Below, piece by piece: positions 54,219 to 64,000 of a DNA stretch of 64,000 nt (the first letter of the stretch is position 1; every line of letters starts with the position of its first letter). Below the pieces are notes generated by a model. That model worked only from the letters and a program-made list of their open reading frames with translations, did no database searches and was not told the DNA's origin. The position numbers and the translations under genes were made by a program. The DNA comes from Strongylocentrotus droebachiensis (Eukaryota > Echinodermata > Echinoidea > Camarodonta > Strongylocentrotidae), in contig JAVYIG010006809.1 of NCBI GenBank assembly GCA_035222895.1, positions 1 to 64,000 of the forward strand. The letters run 5' to 3'.

Positions 54219-55883
54219 ATGGCGTCAAGGTTTCCTCCAGAAAACCGGACTCAACTGAGAGCAAGAAAAGGTCATGACATGACATGGTCATGTGACAAGC
54301 ACGCTGAGCCAATTGCTTTTTACTGTAAAAAGCACGAAATTTCTATTTGTCACCGATGTGCGACCAAAGATCACAGCCAGATACGATGTGAGCTAGACGA
54401 CATCGAGGATGTCATCTTGGAAAGGAGGAGGAAATTGGATGAGAAACAGGAAAACATTGAGAGGACAAAGCTACAACTGAAAACTCTAGACCACAAAATA
54501 GAGTCCATTGCTACTTTTTCAAGAAACCATCTTCAGACAGTCAACGAAGAAGTTAAGTCCGCACACAATGACAGATCAAATAGTGTGAAGAACAAAGAGG
54601 AGACGAAGATTCGACTCATCAACGCGGAGGCAGATGAGGAAATTCGTATTATCAACAAGAAGAGGGACGGACGGATCAAAGCATGCAATGCTGAGAAAGA
54701 AAAGCAACAAGTAATCATCGAAGAAAGCCAAGCAAAACCTATCTCAGAAACAAAGGAAATCAGCGAAGTGGTTTCCAAAAAGATAAAAGATCTTAAAAGT
54801 AAGAATCAGCTTGCAATCGGCACATTGGATAATATTGACTCAAAGATCAAACGGATCAAACAAGAGGACAAAACATTAGTGAATGAAGCTCCTCAAGTAC
54901 TTGCATCAATTGACGAAAATATGAATTTGAATATTCATCAAGATGTTAGCGATTGTCTTGACCGAATACAGAATAAAGTTCAAAGAGTGAAGTTTGTCGA
55001 GGGTGAAGTAGGTGGGAAACACTACGGGAGAATTGATGGCTATATCGGTAAATGGGAGCTTGTCAAGTCAATCCACATTCCATCGATTGCAAATAGCCGT
55101 CTGGTGCGTGATTTGATCAGTGATGATGAGTTTTGTGCGTGGGACGTAACTACCAAAGCCACGTATGTTACAAATATCAGCACTGAACACACACAGGAAG
55201 TCATTGAAGGAGGTAGTAACATGTGCATTACATCATGCGCCCTTATATACAGCAACGTAATAGTATGTGGTAAGTGGAAATGGGACCGAAAGGGTGACCG
55301 CTTGAATAGATACATCACTCTTCATGACAGACAATGGAAGGCGATTAGAGACATCAGCATACCGAGTAATATTAACTCTGATCATACTAGTGTGTACGTT
55401 GATGTTGACAGGGATGGGATGATCCTCGCAGCTCTGTACGATCAGTCTAATATCTACGTCATCAACCCTGCTGATGGTAAGATAGTTAACACCATTACGA
55501 TGCAGGGCAAGGAGGTGGTAGGTAAGGTACAATCCTTGTCATCAGGTGATATCGTTATGAAGACAGATAATAATGGATTCACTGTCATCTCACGATGTGG
55601 AGAAGAAAAGGTTGCCATACACTGCGATGAGTGGCACTTGCTCCGGTGTCGCGTTGACAAACTGACAGACACACTCTACATCACTTACTGGGATAAAGAG
55701 CGTAAGATCTCCGCAGTAGATCAGGTGTCATGTGATGGCATTATCGAGGCAAAGAGGATTGTGGAATACGAGGAATCAGACAGATGCTCTGTCACTAACC
55801 CATGCCTCATAACTCCTTCTGGTAACCTTGTTGCTTGTAATGGAGACAAGGTTTTTGTGTACAAAAAGAGATTTATTGTATAA
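54219..55883 (+). CDS. TRIM-like B-box / coiled-coil / beta-propeller protein, copy D
   Basis: Intact 554-aa protein beginning MASRFPPENRTQ. B-box ligands C25, H28, C36, H39, C44, C47, H52 and C57. The coiled coil spans about residues 62-245. The NHL-like propeller fills the C-terminal half (DVDRDGMILAA, LSSGDIVMKTD, TPSGNLVACNGD) and ends VYKKRFIV. No RING, so an E3 role is unsupported. The N-terminal half and promoter follow copy A. Parts of the propeller (QGKEV, LSSGDIV-KTD, TPSGNLVACNGD) and the whole 3' flank follow copy B, suggesting a recombinant gene. Confidence 0.9.
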   Translation: MASRFPPENRTQLRARKGHDMTWSCDKHAEPIAFYCKKHEISICHRCATKDHSQIRCELDDIEDVILERRRKLDEKQENIERTKLQLKTLDHKIESIATFSRNHLQTVNEEVKSAHNDRSNSVKNKEETKIRLINAEADEEIRIINKKRDGRIKACNAEKEKQQVIIEESQAKPISETKEISEVVSKKIKDLKSKNQLAIGTLDNIDSKIKRIKQEDKTLVNEAPQVLASIDENMNLNIHQDVSDCLDRIQNKVQRVKFVEGEVGGKHYGRIDGYIGKWELVKSIHIPSIANSRLVRDLISDDEFCAWDVTTKATYVTNISTEHTQEVIEGGSNMCITSCALIYSNVIVCGKWKWDRKGDRLNRYITLHDRQWKAIRDISIPSNINSDHTSVYVDVDRDGMILAALYDQSNIYVINPADGKIVNTITMQGKEVVGKVQSLSSGDIVMKTDNNGFTVISRCGEEKVAIHCDEWHLLRCRVDKLTDTLYITYWDKERKISAVDQVSCDGIIEAKRIVEYEESDRCSVTNPCLITPSGNLVACNGDKVFVYKKRFIV

Positions 55884-58120
55884 GTCATTAGAAGAAGTAT
55901 ATGAAATTCCTCATATTGCAGGCCTAATTTGCCTCAATGGTGTATTGAATGATCCAATTGTTCGAATAACAAAGTTATTTAGAAGTTATCAGAAAGTCCA
56001 CACTCGGAATATAATGATGTTCACATTTCAAAAATTACACAATATTTTATTTCTGAATATGATAAAGGAGATTAGAATTACAGTCATTTATAAATATGGT
56101 ACCCAATTGTTGAAGTAAACCTTTATAAACGATTTATTTTTTCATTTTAATGTTTTTTTTTCCAAGCTATCATGTTGACCAAGATTCAAGTGGATGTGAT
56201 TGAAATTAAGCATAGATTGGAAAATGACTACTTCAAAACTACCAAAAAAGAGTCAAAACTACAGTTATTTCTTTTCGGTGGTACACATTTTTTTTTAGAT
56301 TGATTCAAAGTCTCAAAAGGTTTAGCCACTTTGGAACAGAGAGGAAATGTTAGGTTTAAAAAATACAGAAAAGTTTGACATATATATGAAATGGCTCGCT
56401 ATAAGATTTGGCAAATTTCCAAAGTCATCGCGAGATTTCAAGAGGGATTTAAGGTTCAAAGCAGTTTTTATCAATATAATGTCAATGATGTGTAGCTGAC
56501 ACAGGTAGGGTCAAGTCCGATCTTTTGAAGTTGTTTCGATAAGTTTATGAACTGAGAAATTGAATTCACAATATTGATTTATTATTGAGTATTCATAAAT
56601 GCATGTGAATTCATGATACATTGAGTATGTACTGAAAACAGATAAATGAACAGGCGATTCAATCAACTGTGTTTACAATGGCTTTATAATGTAAAAAAGC
56701 ATCACCAAAAAACAAACCAAATATCATTGGGCTTTTAAATGCAGTTTGCAAACATTTATTAAACTAGCTGAAAAAGAGTAGACTAGTTATGAATATATGC
56801 CTTTTATGTTTATCTTCATTGTAATGCTTTGTCAGTCGAATGAACTGTTTTATATTATCCAAATATGATTGTCTTTAGTAGAAAATATTACTTGTCAAAA
56901 CAACAGTGTAGTTCCCAAGCATTGACGAAACACTCCTTACTATGAAGAGTAGTTTTGGTAGTAATATTTATTTGTTCATTTTATTCTGGTATTTCATCCG
57001 CTCAAACAATTAAAATCATAACGTTAAGAATAACAGTCTTTGTCATTATATTAGCATTACTTAAACAATCCAAGAATTTACAAATACAAGCATTTGCTAC
57101 AAATAGAAAACATGTACATTCATTAGGCGTAGTTGAAATAGGTTTACGTGATATAAGCGAGAGAATGGGGGAAATGTAGACAGAGCGTCAGAGAGAGAGA
57201 AAGAGAGAGGGATCGAGAAAGAAATAGAGTGAAAGACAGAGAGAGAGAGAGAGAGAGAGATAGAAAGAAAGGGAGAGAGAAAGCTTTGAGTATGTTTATG
57301 TAAAGGCGCTATATAAATATCAATATGTATGTATGTAAAGAGAGAAAGGGAGAGGCGGGGTGGAGGACACCATTAAAACAAATACAAACAAACAAAGAAC
57401 TAGACATTTGTTTGTGCCTAACCAACACGAGCGTTATCGCTAAAATATTGTTTATAATATTATGCATCAATAAGACATCGAAGAATGGAAGATAATCATG
57501 ATTATTCAACATCCTCATTTTGACTAGAGAGAGTTGGCGTACCCTCCTACGACCAAGCATTGGACCGACACTAGAGCTTCACAACTGGTTAAATCGCTAT
57601 GACAATGTCGATAGTTATGCTAATGATAGGCTTGATGATGATGATGAGGAGGAGGAGGATGATGATGAGGATGATGATCGGGATGATGACGAAGATGTTG
57701 GTGTATAACCACCATTGTTATATTATAAACCACGGTGACGATATATCACCATCATCATCACCTCTATCGTCATAATATCACAATTTCATTTTTCGGGAAC
57801 TGTTAGCTTATCATCAGAATGATCACCATGCTTTATCCGAATCGGTTGGAATTGTTATTTTGTGCTCTCTAGCTAAAGTAGATTGATACTAGTAGATCAG
57901 AAATTTCTAAAACCACCAGGCCTTTTCTTTTACAAGGTACACAATTTAGTTAAATTTCATTAAAAACTGATAGATCAAAAGCTTTTAAAGAGGTAAAGGA
58001 GGGTAGTTATAATATGCATAAACATTACTTATCAGTGTATGAAACTATCAGAGGACATGGGCAACGAAAAGTTTTGCTTCAGATACAACATATTATTTTC
58101 GATTGCATGCTCGGAATTTC
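55884..58120 (+). other. Unit D 3'UTR and 3' flank (B-type)
   Basis: Closely colinear with 17521-19340 and 20266-20760. Includes a GA microsatellite at about 57180-57350, TTCAACATCCTCATTTTGAC, (GAT/GAG)n at 57633-57690 and AAGACATCGAAGAATG. Poly(A) signal not resolved. No independent gene. Confidence 0.7.
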
Positions 58121-58319
58121 GATTTGTTAATCCTATGTTTCTAGCTTCTTGCAAAATCAATGTTCACCAAATGTTATATTTTTTCAAAATTTTCCGGTAA
58201 TACTACAATGGTTTTCCTTTCCGATGTTGTTAATCATCATTGGACCCCCTTCTTTCCTTCTGTAATGTCTATGTCATGTTACACATCTTTTCATAATGCT
58301 ACATACGAATAGTCATTAT

Positions 58320-58750
58320 TGCAGTCGATCTATAAAGGAAAGACACCATAAAAGGTCCGAACTGAGGTAAAGGACAGAGTGCATAGGAATAGATCCCAAC
58401 AATGGGGATTCCCCTTTCGGCCCATACCAACCATGACGAAATGATTCAAAAAGTCTCGCCAAAAGATGACGCTCTGCTATGTTGTCGAATAGACTGGTTG
58501 ACTAATGTATGCAAAGTAACAGTGCGTTGAAGGTGGCGCGCTTCACTCTTGAACGCTCGGACAAAGTAACTCACTTGCAGACGATCTCACAATGCTTGTA
58601 ATGTAATTTCAGGGATTCGTTTTATTGGTCAAATTTGAAATTGATAATCGCCCTTTATTTACCTTTAAATGGGCAAATATGGATTATGATACAAGCCCCT
58701 GCCTTTACCACGCAGCAGTGGTTATATTTCACGATATTATACAAGTAAAC
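58320..58750. repeat. Duplicated noncoding block, second copy
   Basis: Colinear with 23180-23600 (GGCGCGCTTCACTCTTGAAC, GCAGTGGTTATATTTCACG). The 78-codon open frame across its end is not conserved in the first copy. Confidence 0.8.
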
Positions 58751-58959
58751 TCAATTCATAGACACTTCTACTCGTACGAGATGCCCACTACGTACACCCC
58801 CAAAACAATGCGAACAACACCGTCTACGCAACAGCGTACGCTGCAGGGAAATGAAATGTAGAACTGAAAGGCACCGTCAAAGTTCATAAACCATGTTTCG
58901 CAATACTGCTGAAGTTTAGGTCTCGTTGTACTCATCTTAACAAACATACGTATGGGAGC

Positions 58960-59117
58960 CAGGCGCGTACGCAGGGGGGGTGGTTTTGGGGTTAACCCCC
59001 CCCCCCCTCGAGTTTTTTGTATGTGTTTGTTTTATGTATGTTTTTTGGGAAAACCCCCCCTTTTGATTTTAACCCCCCCCCCCCCCCCCCTTGAAAAAAA
59101 TCCTGCGTACGCCACTG
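58960..59117. mobile_element. Complete 158-bp hAT-type MITE with perfect 8-bp target duplication
   Basis: Ends CAGGCGCGTACGCAGG and CAGTGGCGTACGCAGG (right, minus strand). The 8-bp direct repeats ATGGGAGC lie at 58952-58959 and 59118-59125. CAGNG-type ends with an 8-bp duplication are diagnostic of the hAT superfamily. The interior has G, C and A homopolymers with an inverted GGGGTTAACCCC core. The 69-codon frame overlapping it is spurious. Confidence 0.9.
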
Positions 59118-59125
59118 ATGGGAGC

Positions 59126-60089
59126 TATCCCTTTTGCTCAGAACTGAAATATGTGATATAGTTGATTATTATAACTGACATAGTATTATAATTGAAGAGA
59201 TTGAATAATTGTATAGTGCATTTAACCCCACAATCGCTTGTGGGGTTATAGTATAGTACTTTGGTATTATAGTGGTATTTTTGATTTACTATTTCCAACC
59301 ACTATTATTTTCCACTGGACTTTTCATTTTCCTTTTTCTTTCCCTCTCTTTTCCCTCTTTTCCGCTTCCTATTTTTTTCCAGTTCTCTCTCTCTCTCTGT
59401 CTCTTCCCCTCTCTCTCTCTCTCTCTCTCTCTCCTGTCTCATTCTTTCTCATTCTCTTTATTTTTCTTTTTTTCTTCCATTCTTTCATTCCAATACTCTC
59501 CAAATACACACACACACCCATGGTCTCAAGTAGTGTATAAAGAACTTTTATGTTCACAGGAGCTCTGTTCAAGTACCGCAAAGATGTTGAACAGCTATGA
59601 ATAGGCCATTTTTGTACGAAGTTTAATGTAATGCATAGGCCATTGTTAAAGGACTTGTTTACTACCAAATTCAAATTGTATGCATACACAAGTTGCTTTT
59701 GGCTACCGAAAAAACTTGCATGAGGCTTGTCCAACATAGCACCATGCGATGTAAGCAGACTGAATTCTAAGTAATGTAGTTCATTCATTAATACCAGGTT
59801 AATGGAATAAATCGTTGGTAAGTCGCCAGGAAAGAAACATCGATACATCTGAATATGTTAGTAAACCAATCCATTGCATCGTATTGTTAAGAAATATTTA
59901 GAGAAGTAATTAGAATGAGGAAAGATATCATGAAGGATAAATACATATAGAAGAAAGAGGTGAAAGAGGGAAAGTAAGATAAGGGAATAAATACCAACAA
60001 ATGAATGGGTGAAAGGATTGGGTGAGGAGTGAAAAATAGAAGACTGAGTTGAAAAAAAAGAAGGAGAAGAAGGTATTTGTTTAGTAGCT
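59126..60089. other. Spacer with CT microsatellite, no gene seen
   Basis: (CT)n at about 59378-59434 and T/C-rich surroundings (59330-59490) create overlapping 100-160-codon frames that have no conserved motif. The rest is AT-rich. Confidence 0.6.
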
Positions 60090-60091
60090 TA

Positions 60092-60682
60092 ACGTCGGTG
60101 GGGTGACAAAACCTCGTATCTCAAAAATCATGAATTTTCAGGAGAGCGAAAAACTTTCCAGTCTCAACAAATTTAGTGCTGTGACACCGTCCTTTCTTTT
60201 TAAAACTGGAATATTTATACAATTTTTAATGTCATTGTTGAAATACAGTAAAATAATTGTTTTTATATTTGAAAGTGAATTACGAGGTTTTTGCTTTTAT
60301 CTACATTGAGATACGAGCTTTTAGTTTTTATTCAAATTGAGATACGAGGTCTTACTTTCAACTCTGAATGAGTTACGAGCATTTCGTTGAATAAGTAAGG
60401 AGGATTTGCATACACTAACTTCGGTACTGTTAGGCCGTGTGTGAGTTACGAGGAAAAGGAATTACGTATCTTATGTAACGAGGTTTTGTCAGTGCAGCTT
60501 CAAAGGGGGTTAAAGTTACGAGGTTTCGTTTAAGGGTGTTTGTGTGGAATTTGTGAAAACCGAGAAAGGAGGCGTTCCATGGATTTATCAGGTGGTGTCG
60601 TAGGCCATTAGGTACAAAATTATGCAAAAAAAATCAAAATCTCAAAAAATTGAGATACGAGGTTTTGTCACCCCACCGACGT
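60092..60682. mobile_element. 591-bp TA-flanked MITE with repeated terminal motif
   Basis: Terminal inverted repeats of about 33 bp start ACGTCGGTGGGGTGACAAAA and run through CCTCGTATCTCAA on both ends. TA is at 60090-60091 and 60683-60684, a Tc1/mariner-type target. Inside, GAGATACGAG/GAGTTACGAGG-like motifs recur at least seven times (60280-60530), several with the following GTTTTG of the terminal repeat. Confidence 0.85.
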
Positions 60683-60796
60683 TATAACAGTTGTCGTAAA
60701 ATGTTATTGATAACTAATTTGTATAAAACAGGGATCAGGTTCATAGGTTCAATGTCTCAACACAACAAATCAAATCTTAAAAACCATATCTCCTTC

Positions 60797-62236
60797 AATA
60801 TGTCAAGTCTGAATAAACATTGTAAAGATAAATCGAATTGGGTCCATATTGCAATACAAATTGACTCAATTGGACATAGAGAGAAAGAAATGGGAGTGTA
60901 GTTTGAGAAAGACATTCCGACATCGATTTTTGCTTTCATTTACTTTAGAGTCAGCTGTGAACAGTAAAAATTGCTCTTTTCTCATATTATTCTATTCGAA
61001 GAGTACACATTTCTACTGTGAGCATACATATGCACCTTTTATATGTTTTACAAAGATCCTAAGTCGAACTTAACTCGAAGTTGGACTTTAACATTATGGA
61101 GAGCTATAGCCTTAAAATAAAATATACTCACAAGCAAAATGTATTTTAGACTTTTCATGAATTTCACATCAGGAACATGACGTTTCATTGATAATATAAA
61201 ATATGAATGATTTGAATCAACAAGTTATGATTTTAAAAAAAATATATTTTAAAAAAATGTGTTAAAAGATGCTAACGGCTTTCCATAATTGTTAAGTCCC
61301 AGGTGTGTTTAAAGTACCACTTGTGTTCAGATACGGTGTTTTTTGTGGTTAAACTTTTCAATAAGTGCATTTATCCTTCAAAATGAATCATATCTCGATA
61401 TGTAAATAAAGAAAGCTTCTATGACCATAAATTGATGGCTATAAACGCCTACTTATCCTTGTCCACGATTTTTAATGCACTTCATTTTAAGACAACTCGA
61501 TATAGGCGTTGGTTCATTGCTTGGGTTTGAATTCAGGTCATGCGTAATAGTCTATATTGAGGGGACTACCATGCAAGCTACCCCTGTCACCTATAGCAGC
61601 TAAATTCAAAGTAAATGCTTGTCGTTATCATGTCCTTGTCGCTATTATTGACGAAATAGGATGAGAGAGTACGTAGTCAAAGGAAAGAGAGCGAGAGAGA
61701 GAGAGTGAGAAGGAGAGAGAGAGAGGGGGGGGGGGGTAGAGACTAGGCATGTAATGAAATAGACAGAGAAAAAAGGTGGGAATGAAGAACTTGACGATTG
61801 TAATTATCTTCAGAAAATAAAGCAGAATAAAGAAATGCAAAGGGAAGTAATCATAATTACCAGGCTCCTACCTCGCTGTATGGTTAATTAACACTACAAA
61901 CAAATGTATTTATTTTTATTTTTTGAATAAGGACAGTTGAAAAAACAAGGTTGAAAATTTATTCCCTGGAATTTAACTGGAATATTATTCTGGAAATTCA
62001 ACCCGTGGTGTTCCCTCTCGTCCAACTCCCTCTTTTTTCCGTCTCTCTTCTCTTTCTCTCCCCTCTCTCTCTTTCTTCCCTCTCTCTCATTTACCCTCTC
62101 CACCTCTCCCCCTTCTCATATCGCTCTCTCTCTCTCCCTCACACACACATATATGTTTGATTGTTTCGCAAATATACACTACTACTATAATTGTAATGCT
62201 GATTTATGATATTTCTGTAAACATCGCTATCTTAGA
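60797..62236. repeat. Duplicated noncoding block, second copy
   Basis: Second copy of 50430-51865. It contains GA (61679-61738) and CT (62035-62140) tracts. Homology ends at CATCGCTATCT (about 62234), where LINE sequence begins shortly after. Confidence 0.85.
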
Positions 62237-62249
62237 TATGATTATATGC

Positions 62250-64000
62250 AATATAGGTGACAGATATAAAGATGTGCTTATTTTTGCTCCCCCGTATGAC
62301 AATCTGACCATAACTCAGTACTATGGCTCCCGCGAGATCACATAGTCCCCACCAATGCTAGCCGTTACCGTACAACTCGTCTAATGCCCGATAGCGCTAA
62401 ACGATCCTTCGGCAGGTGGCTGAACAGTGTTGATTGGTCTGAAGTTGTCAACATAGTAGATATCAATGAAAAGTATGATCTATTCCTCCAAACTCTTCAA
62501 TCGGCAATTAATAACTTCTTTCCTGTTCGTAGGGTAAAACTCCATAATGGTGACAAACAGTGGATGACTACAAGAATAAAACAACTCATCAATGAACGAC
62601 AAAGAGCCTTCCACCGAAATGACGTGATAGCTTGGAAGAGATTAAAGAAAACATTGAAAGTAAGCATAGAAAACGCAAAAAAGGAATATTATGCATCACG
62701 TGTTCAACGTTTAAAGAAAAGCAACCCTTCAGCTTGGTTTCGACAAATCCGAGTGATCACTGGTAACGCAAAGGATCCGAGCCCCATTTACGTTCCTGGC
62801 ATACCATCAAACGATGAGTTTGCAATAGCTTCTGCCATCAACAATTTGTTTGCTTCCGTTGCATCTGATATCCACCAATTCAGCCCAACTGATCTTCCAT
62901 CATACTTACCTTCTAGGAGTCCATGTCCGACTGTTTCATCTTGGGAGGTTTACAAAGAACTGTCAAGAGTGCAACAGGCAACGGCTGGCGGTCCAGATAA
63001 TATATCAGCTAGGATCATCAGGGAATTTTGTGTAGAACTTGCGACCCCACTTGCAGACATCATTAATACCTCTTTCAGCCAAAGCAAGGTTCTAAAGGAC
63101 TGGAAACGAGCAATCGTTGTTCCGATCCCGAAGACTAACCCCCCTACGATTGACAGACTTCGCCCGATTTCTCTTACCAGCCATTTCGCCAAAATTGCTG
63201 AAGGTTTCATGGCAAAGTGGATTCTACAAGATATAAGACCCAAAATAGACCCTAATCAATTTGGTAATAGAAAGTTTCTCTCAACAAACCATTACTTGAT
63301 AAACATGCTACATCTCTTATTCCAAAATGCGGATAAACCCAAAGCTACATCTTCGGTAATTGTTACTGATTTTACCAAAGCCTTTGATAGGGTTGACCAC
63401 ACGATAGCCATTAGAAAGCTTATCGACCTTGGCACCAGGTCTGCCATTATTCCATGGATTGCTGATTTATTATGTTCCCGTCAGCAGTGTGTACGATACC
63501 ATTCAACGTGTTCTGATTGGGTTTCATTACATGCAGGTGTTCCTCAGGGAACTAAATTAGGTCCAATAATATTTCTAGCAATGGTAAATGACGTTAACCC
63601 ATCTTTCCAGAACTCAACTACATTCAAATATGTGGATGACCTGTCAATTGTTGAATGTAGGAACTGTAACCAACCATCTGAATTACAAAAGTCTATGGAC
63701 TATCTTCTAACCTGGTGTGATCATAATCATATGAAAATGAACCCCCCAAAACGGCTCAAATAAATGTTTGTTTCCTACGGGTTCCCCAAATCGATCCTGC
63801 AGTTTCTACCGGAAATCATGAACTGGCTACTGTGAAAGCCACCAAAATATTAGGAGTCATTATTCAGAATGACTTAAAATGGGATCAAAACATAAATAAT
63901 ATCATAAAGAGAGCAAACAGTGAAATTCATATGCTTAGACTATTGAAACGGCATGGTCTACCATATGATGACTTGTTGACCATATACATGTGCTACATAA
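62250..64000 (+). pseudogene. 5'-truncated CR1/Jockey-like LINE ORF2, continues past the window
   Basis: Begins within the endonuclease (YKDVLIFAPPYDNL), frameshifts near 62303 to SDHNSVLWLPRDHIVPTN, and is then open to 63763. RT motifs in order: ATAGGPDNISARI, WKRAIVVPIPK, DRLRPISLTSHFAKIAE, DPNQFGNRK, VIVTDFTKAFDRVDH, HAGVPQGTKLGPI and the catalytic FKYVDD, a YVDD variant of YADD. A further frameshift at about 63745 in a C/A run moves to ATKILGVIIQNDLKWD and on to the window end. Such a protein would nick target DNA and reverse-transcribe; the frameshifts and missing 5' end make this copy inactive. Clade is inferred. Confidence 0.85.

Noticed and set aside
57520-57708. Asp/Glu-rich 62-codon frame
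   Set aside because: Translation of a GAT/GAG trinucleotide repeat at the unit end; the equivalent places in units B and C are not open.
58952-59161. Gly/Pro-rich 69-codon frame
   Set aside because: Lies almost entirely within the hAT MITE and its homopolymers.

Overview
The window looks like gene-poor, repeat-rich nuclear DNA of a marine invertebrate, most likely a deuterostome such as an echinoderm. That is inferred from an expanded family of B-box/coiled-coil/beta-propeller (TRIM-like) genes without coding introns, abundant GA/CT microsatellites, long G/C homopolymers, and many DNA-transposon and LINE families (hAT, TTAA-type, piggyBac, L1/Tx1-like, CR1/Jockey-like). No prokaryotic operon, rRNA or convincing tRNA gene was seen. 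The species is not determined.

The backbone is a cluster of duplicated TRIM-like units, all on the + strand. Unit A (CDS 1469-3130), unit B (15847-17520) and unit D (54219-55883) have intact coding exons. Unit C (26610-27753) is a pseudogene. Unit E (42240-42829) keeps only the promoter, 5'UTR exon and start of the intron. A further 3'-flank remnant lies near 40505-40690. Each gene has a noncoding first exon, one short 5'UTR intron and a single coding exon. There are two 5' classes (A/D and B/C/E) and two 3'-flank classes (A/C and B/D), so units C and D are mosaics.

Between the units: G-rich minisatellite arrays with a conserved terminus (1-293, 14535-14965, 20768-21172, 22706-23111, one unit at 25757) sit at unit borders. 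A 4.6-kb element with about 540-bp inverted ends (6286-10861) carries remnants of an uncharacterised, widely dispersed invertebrate protein and is nested in a TTAA-type MITE. An L1/Tx1-like LINE (31260-34495) is dead through a stop codon and frameshifts. A GA-rich tract spans 35223-36095. A 1.05-kb element (37046-38100) contains tandem perfect DR1 nuclear-receptor half-site repeats. A piggyBac transposase exon lies on the minus strand (38750-39941).

The most striking structure is a 6.0-kb minisatellite (42830-48838) of exactly 143 copies of a 42-bp unit with no indels. Its unit can be traced, without gaps, to a 42-bp segment of the 5'UTR intron of the neighbouring TRIM-like units. It therefore appears to have grown inside the intron of unit E, whose coding exon is gone. 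It creates 1000-1400-codon open frames that are not genes. The right end holds duplicated noncoding blocks, hAT and TA-flanked MITEs and a 5'-truncated CR1/Jockey-like LINE that runs off the window.
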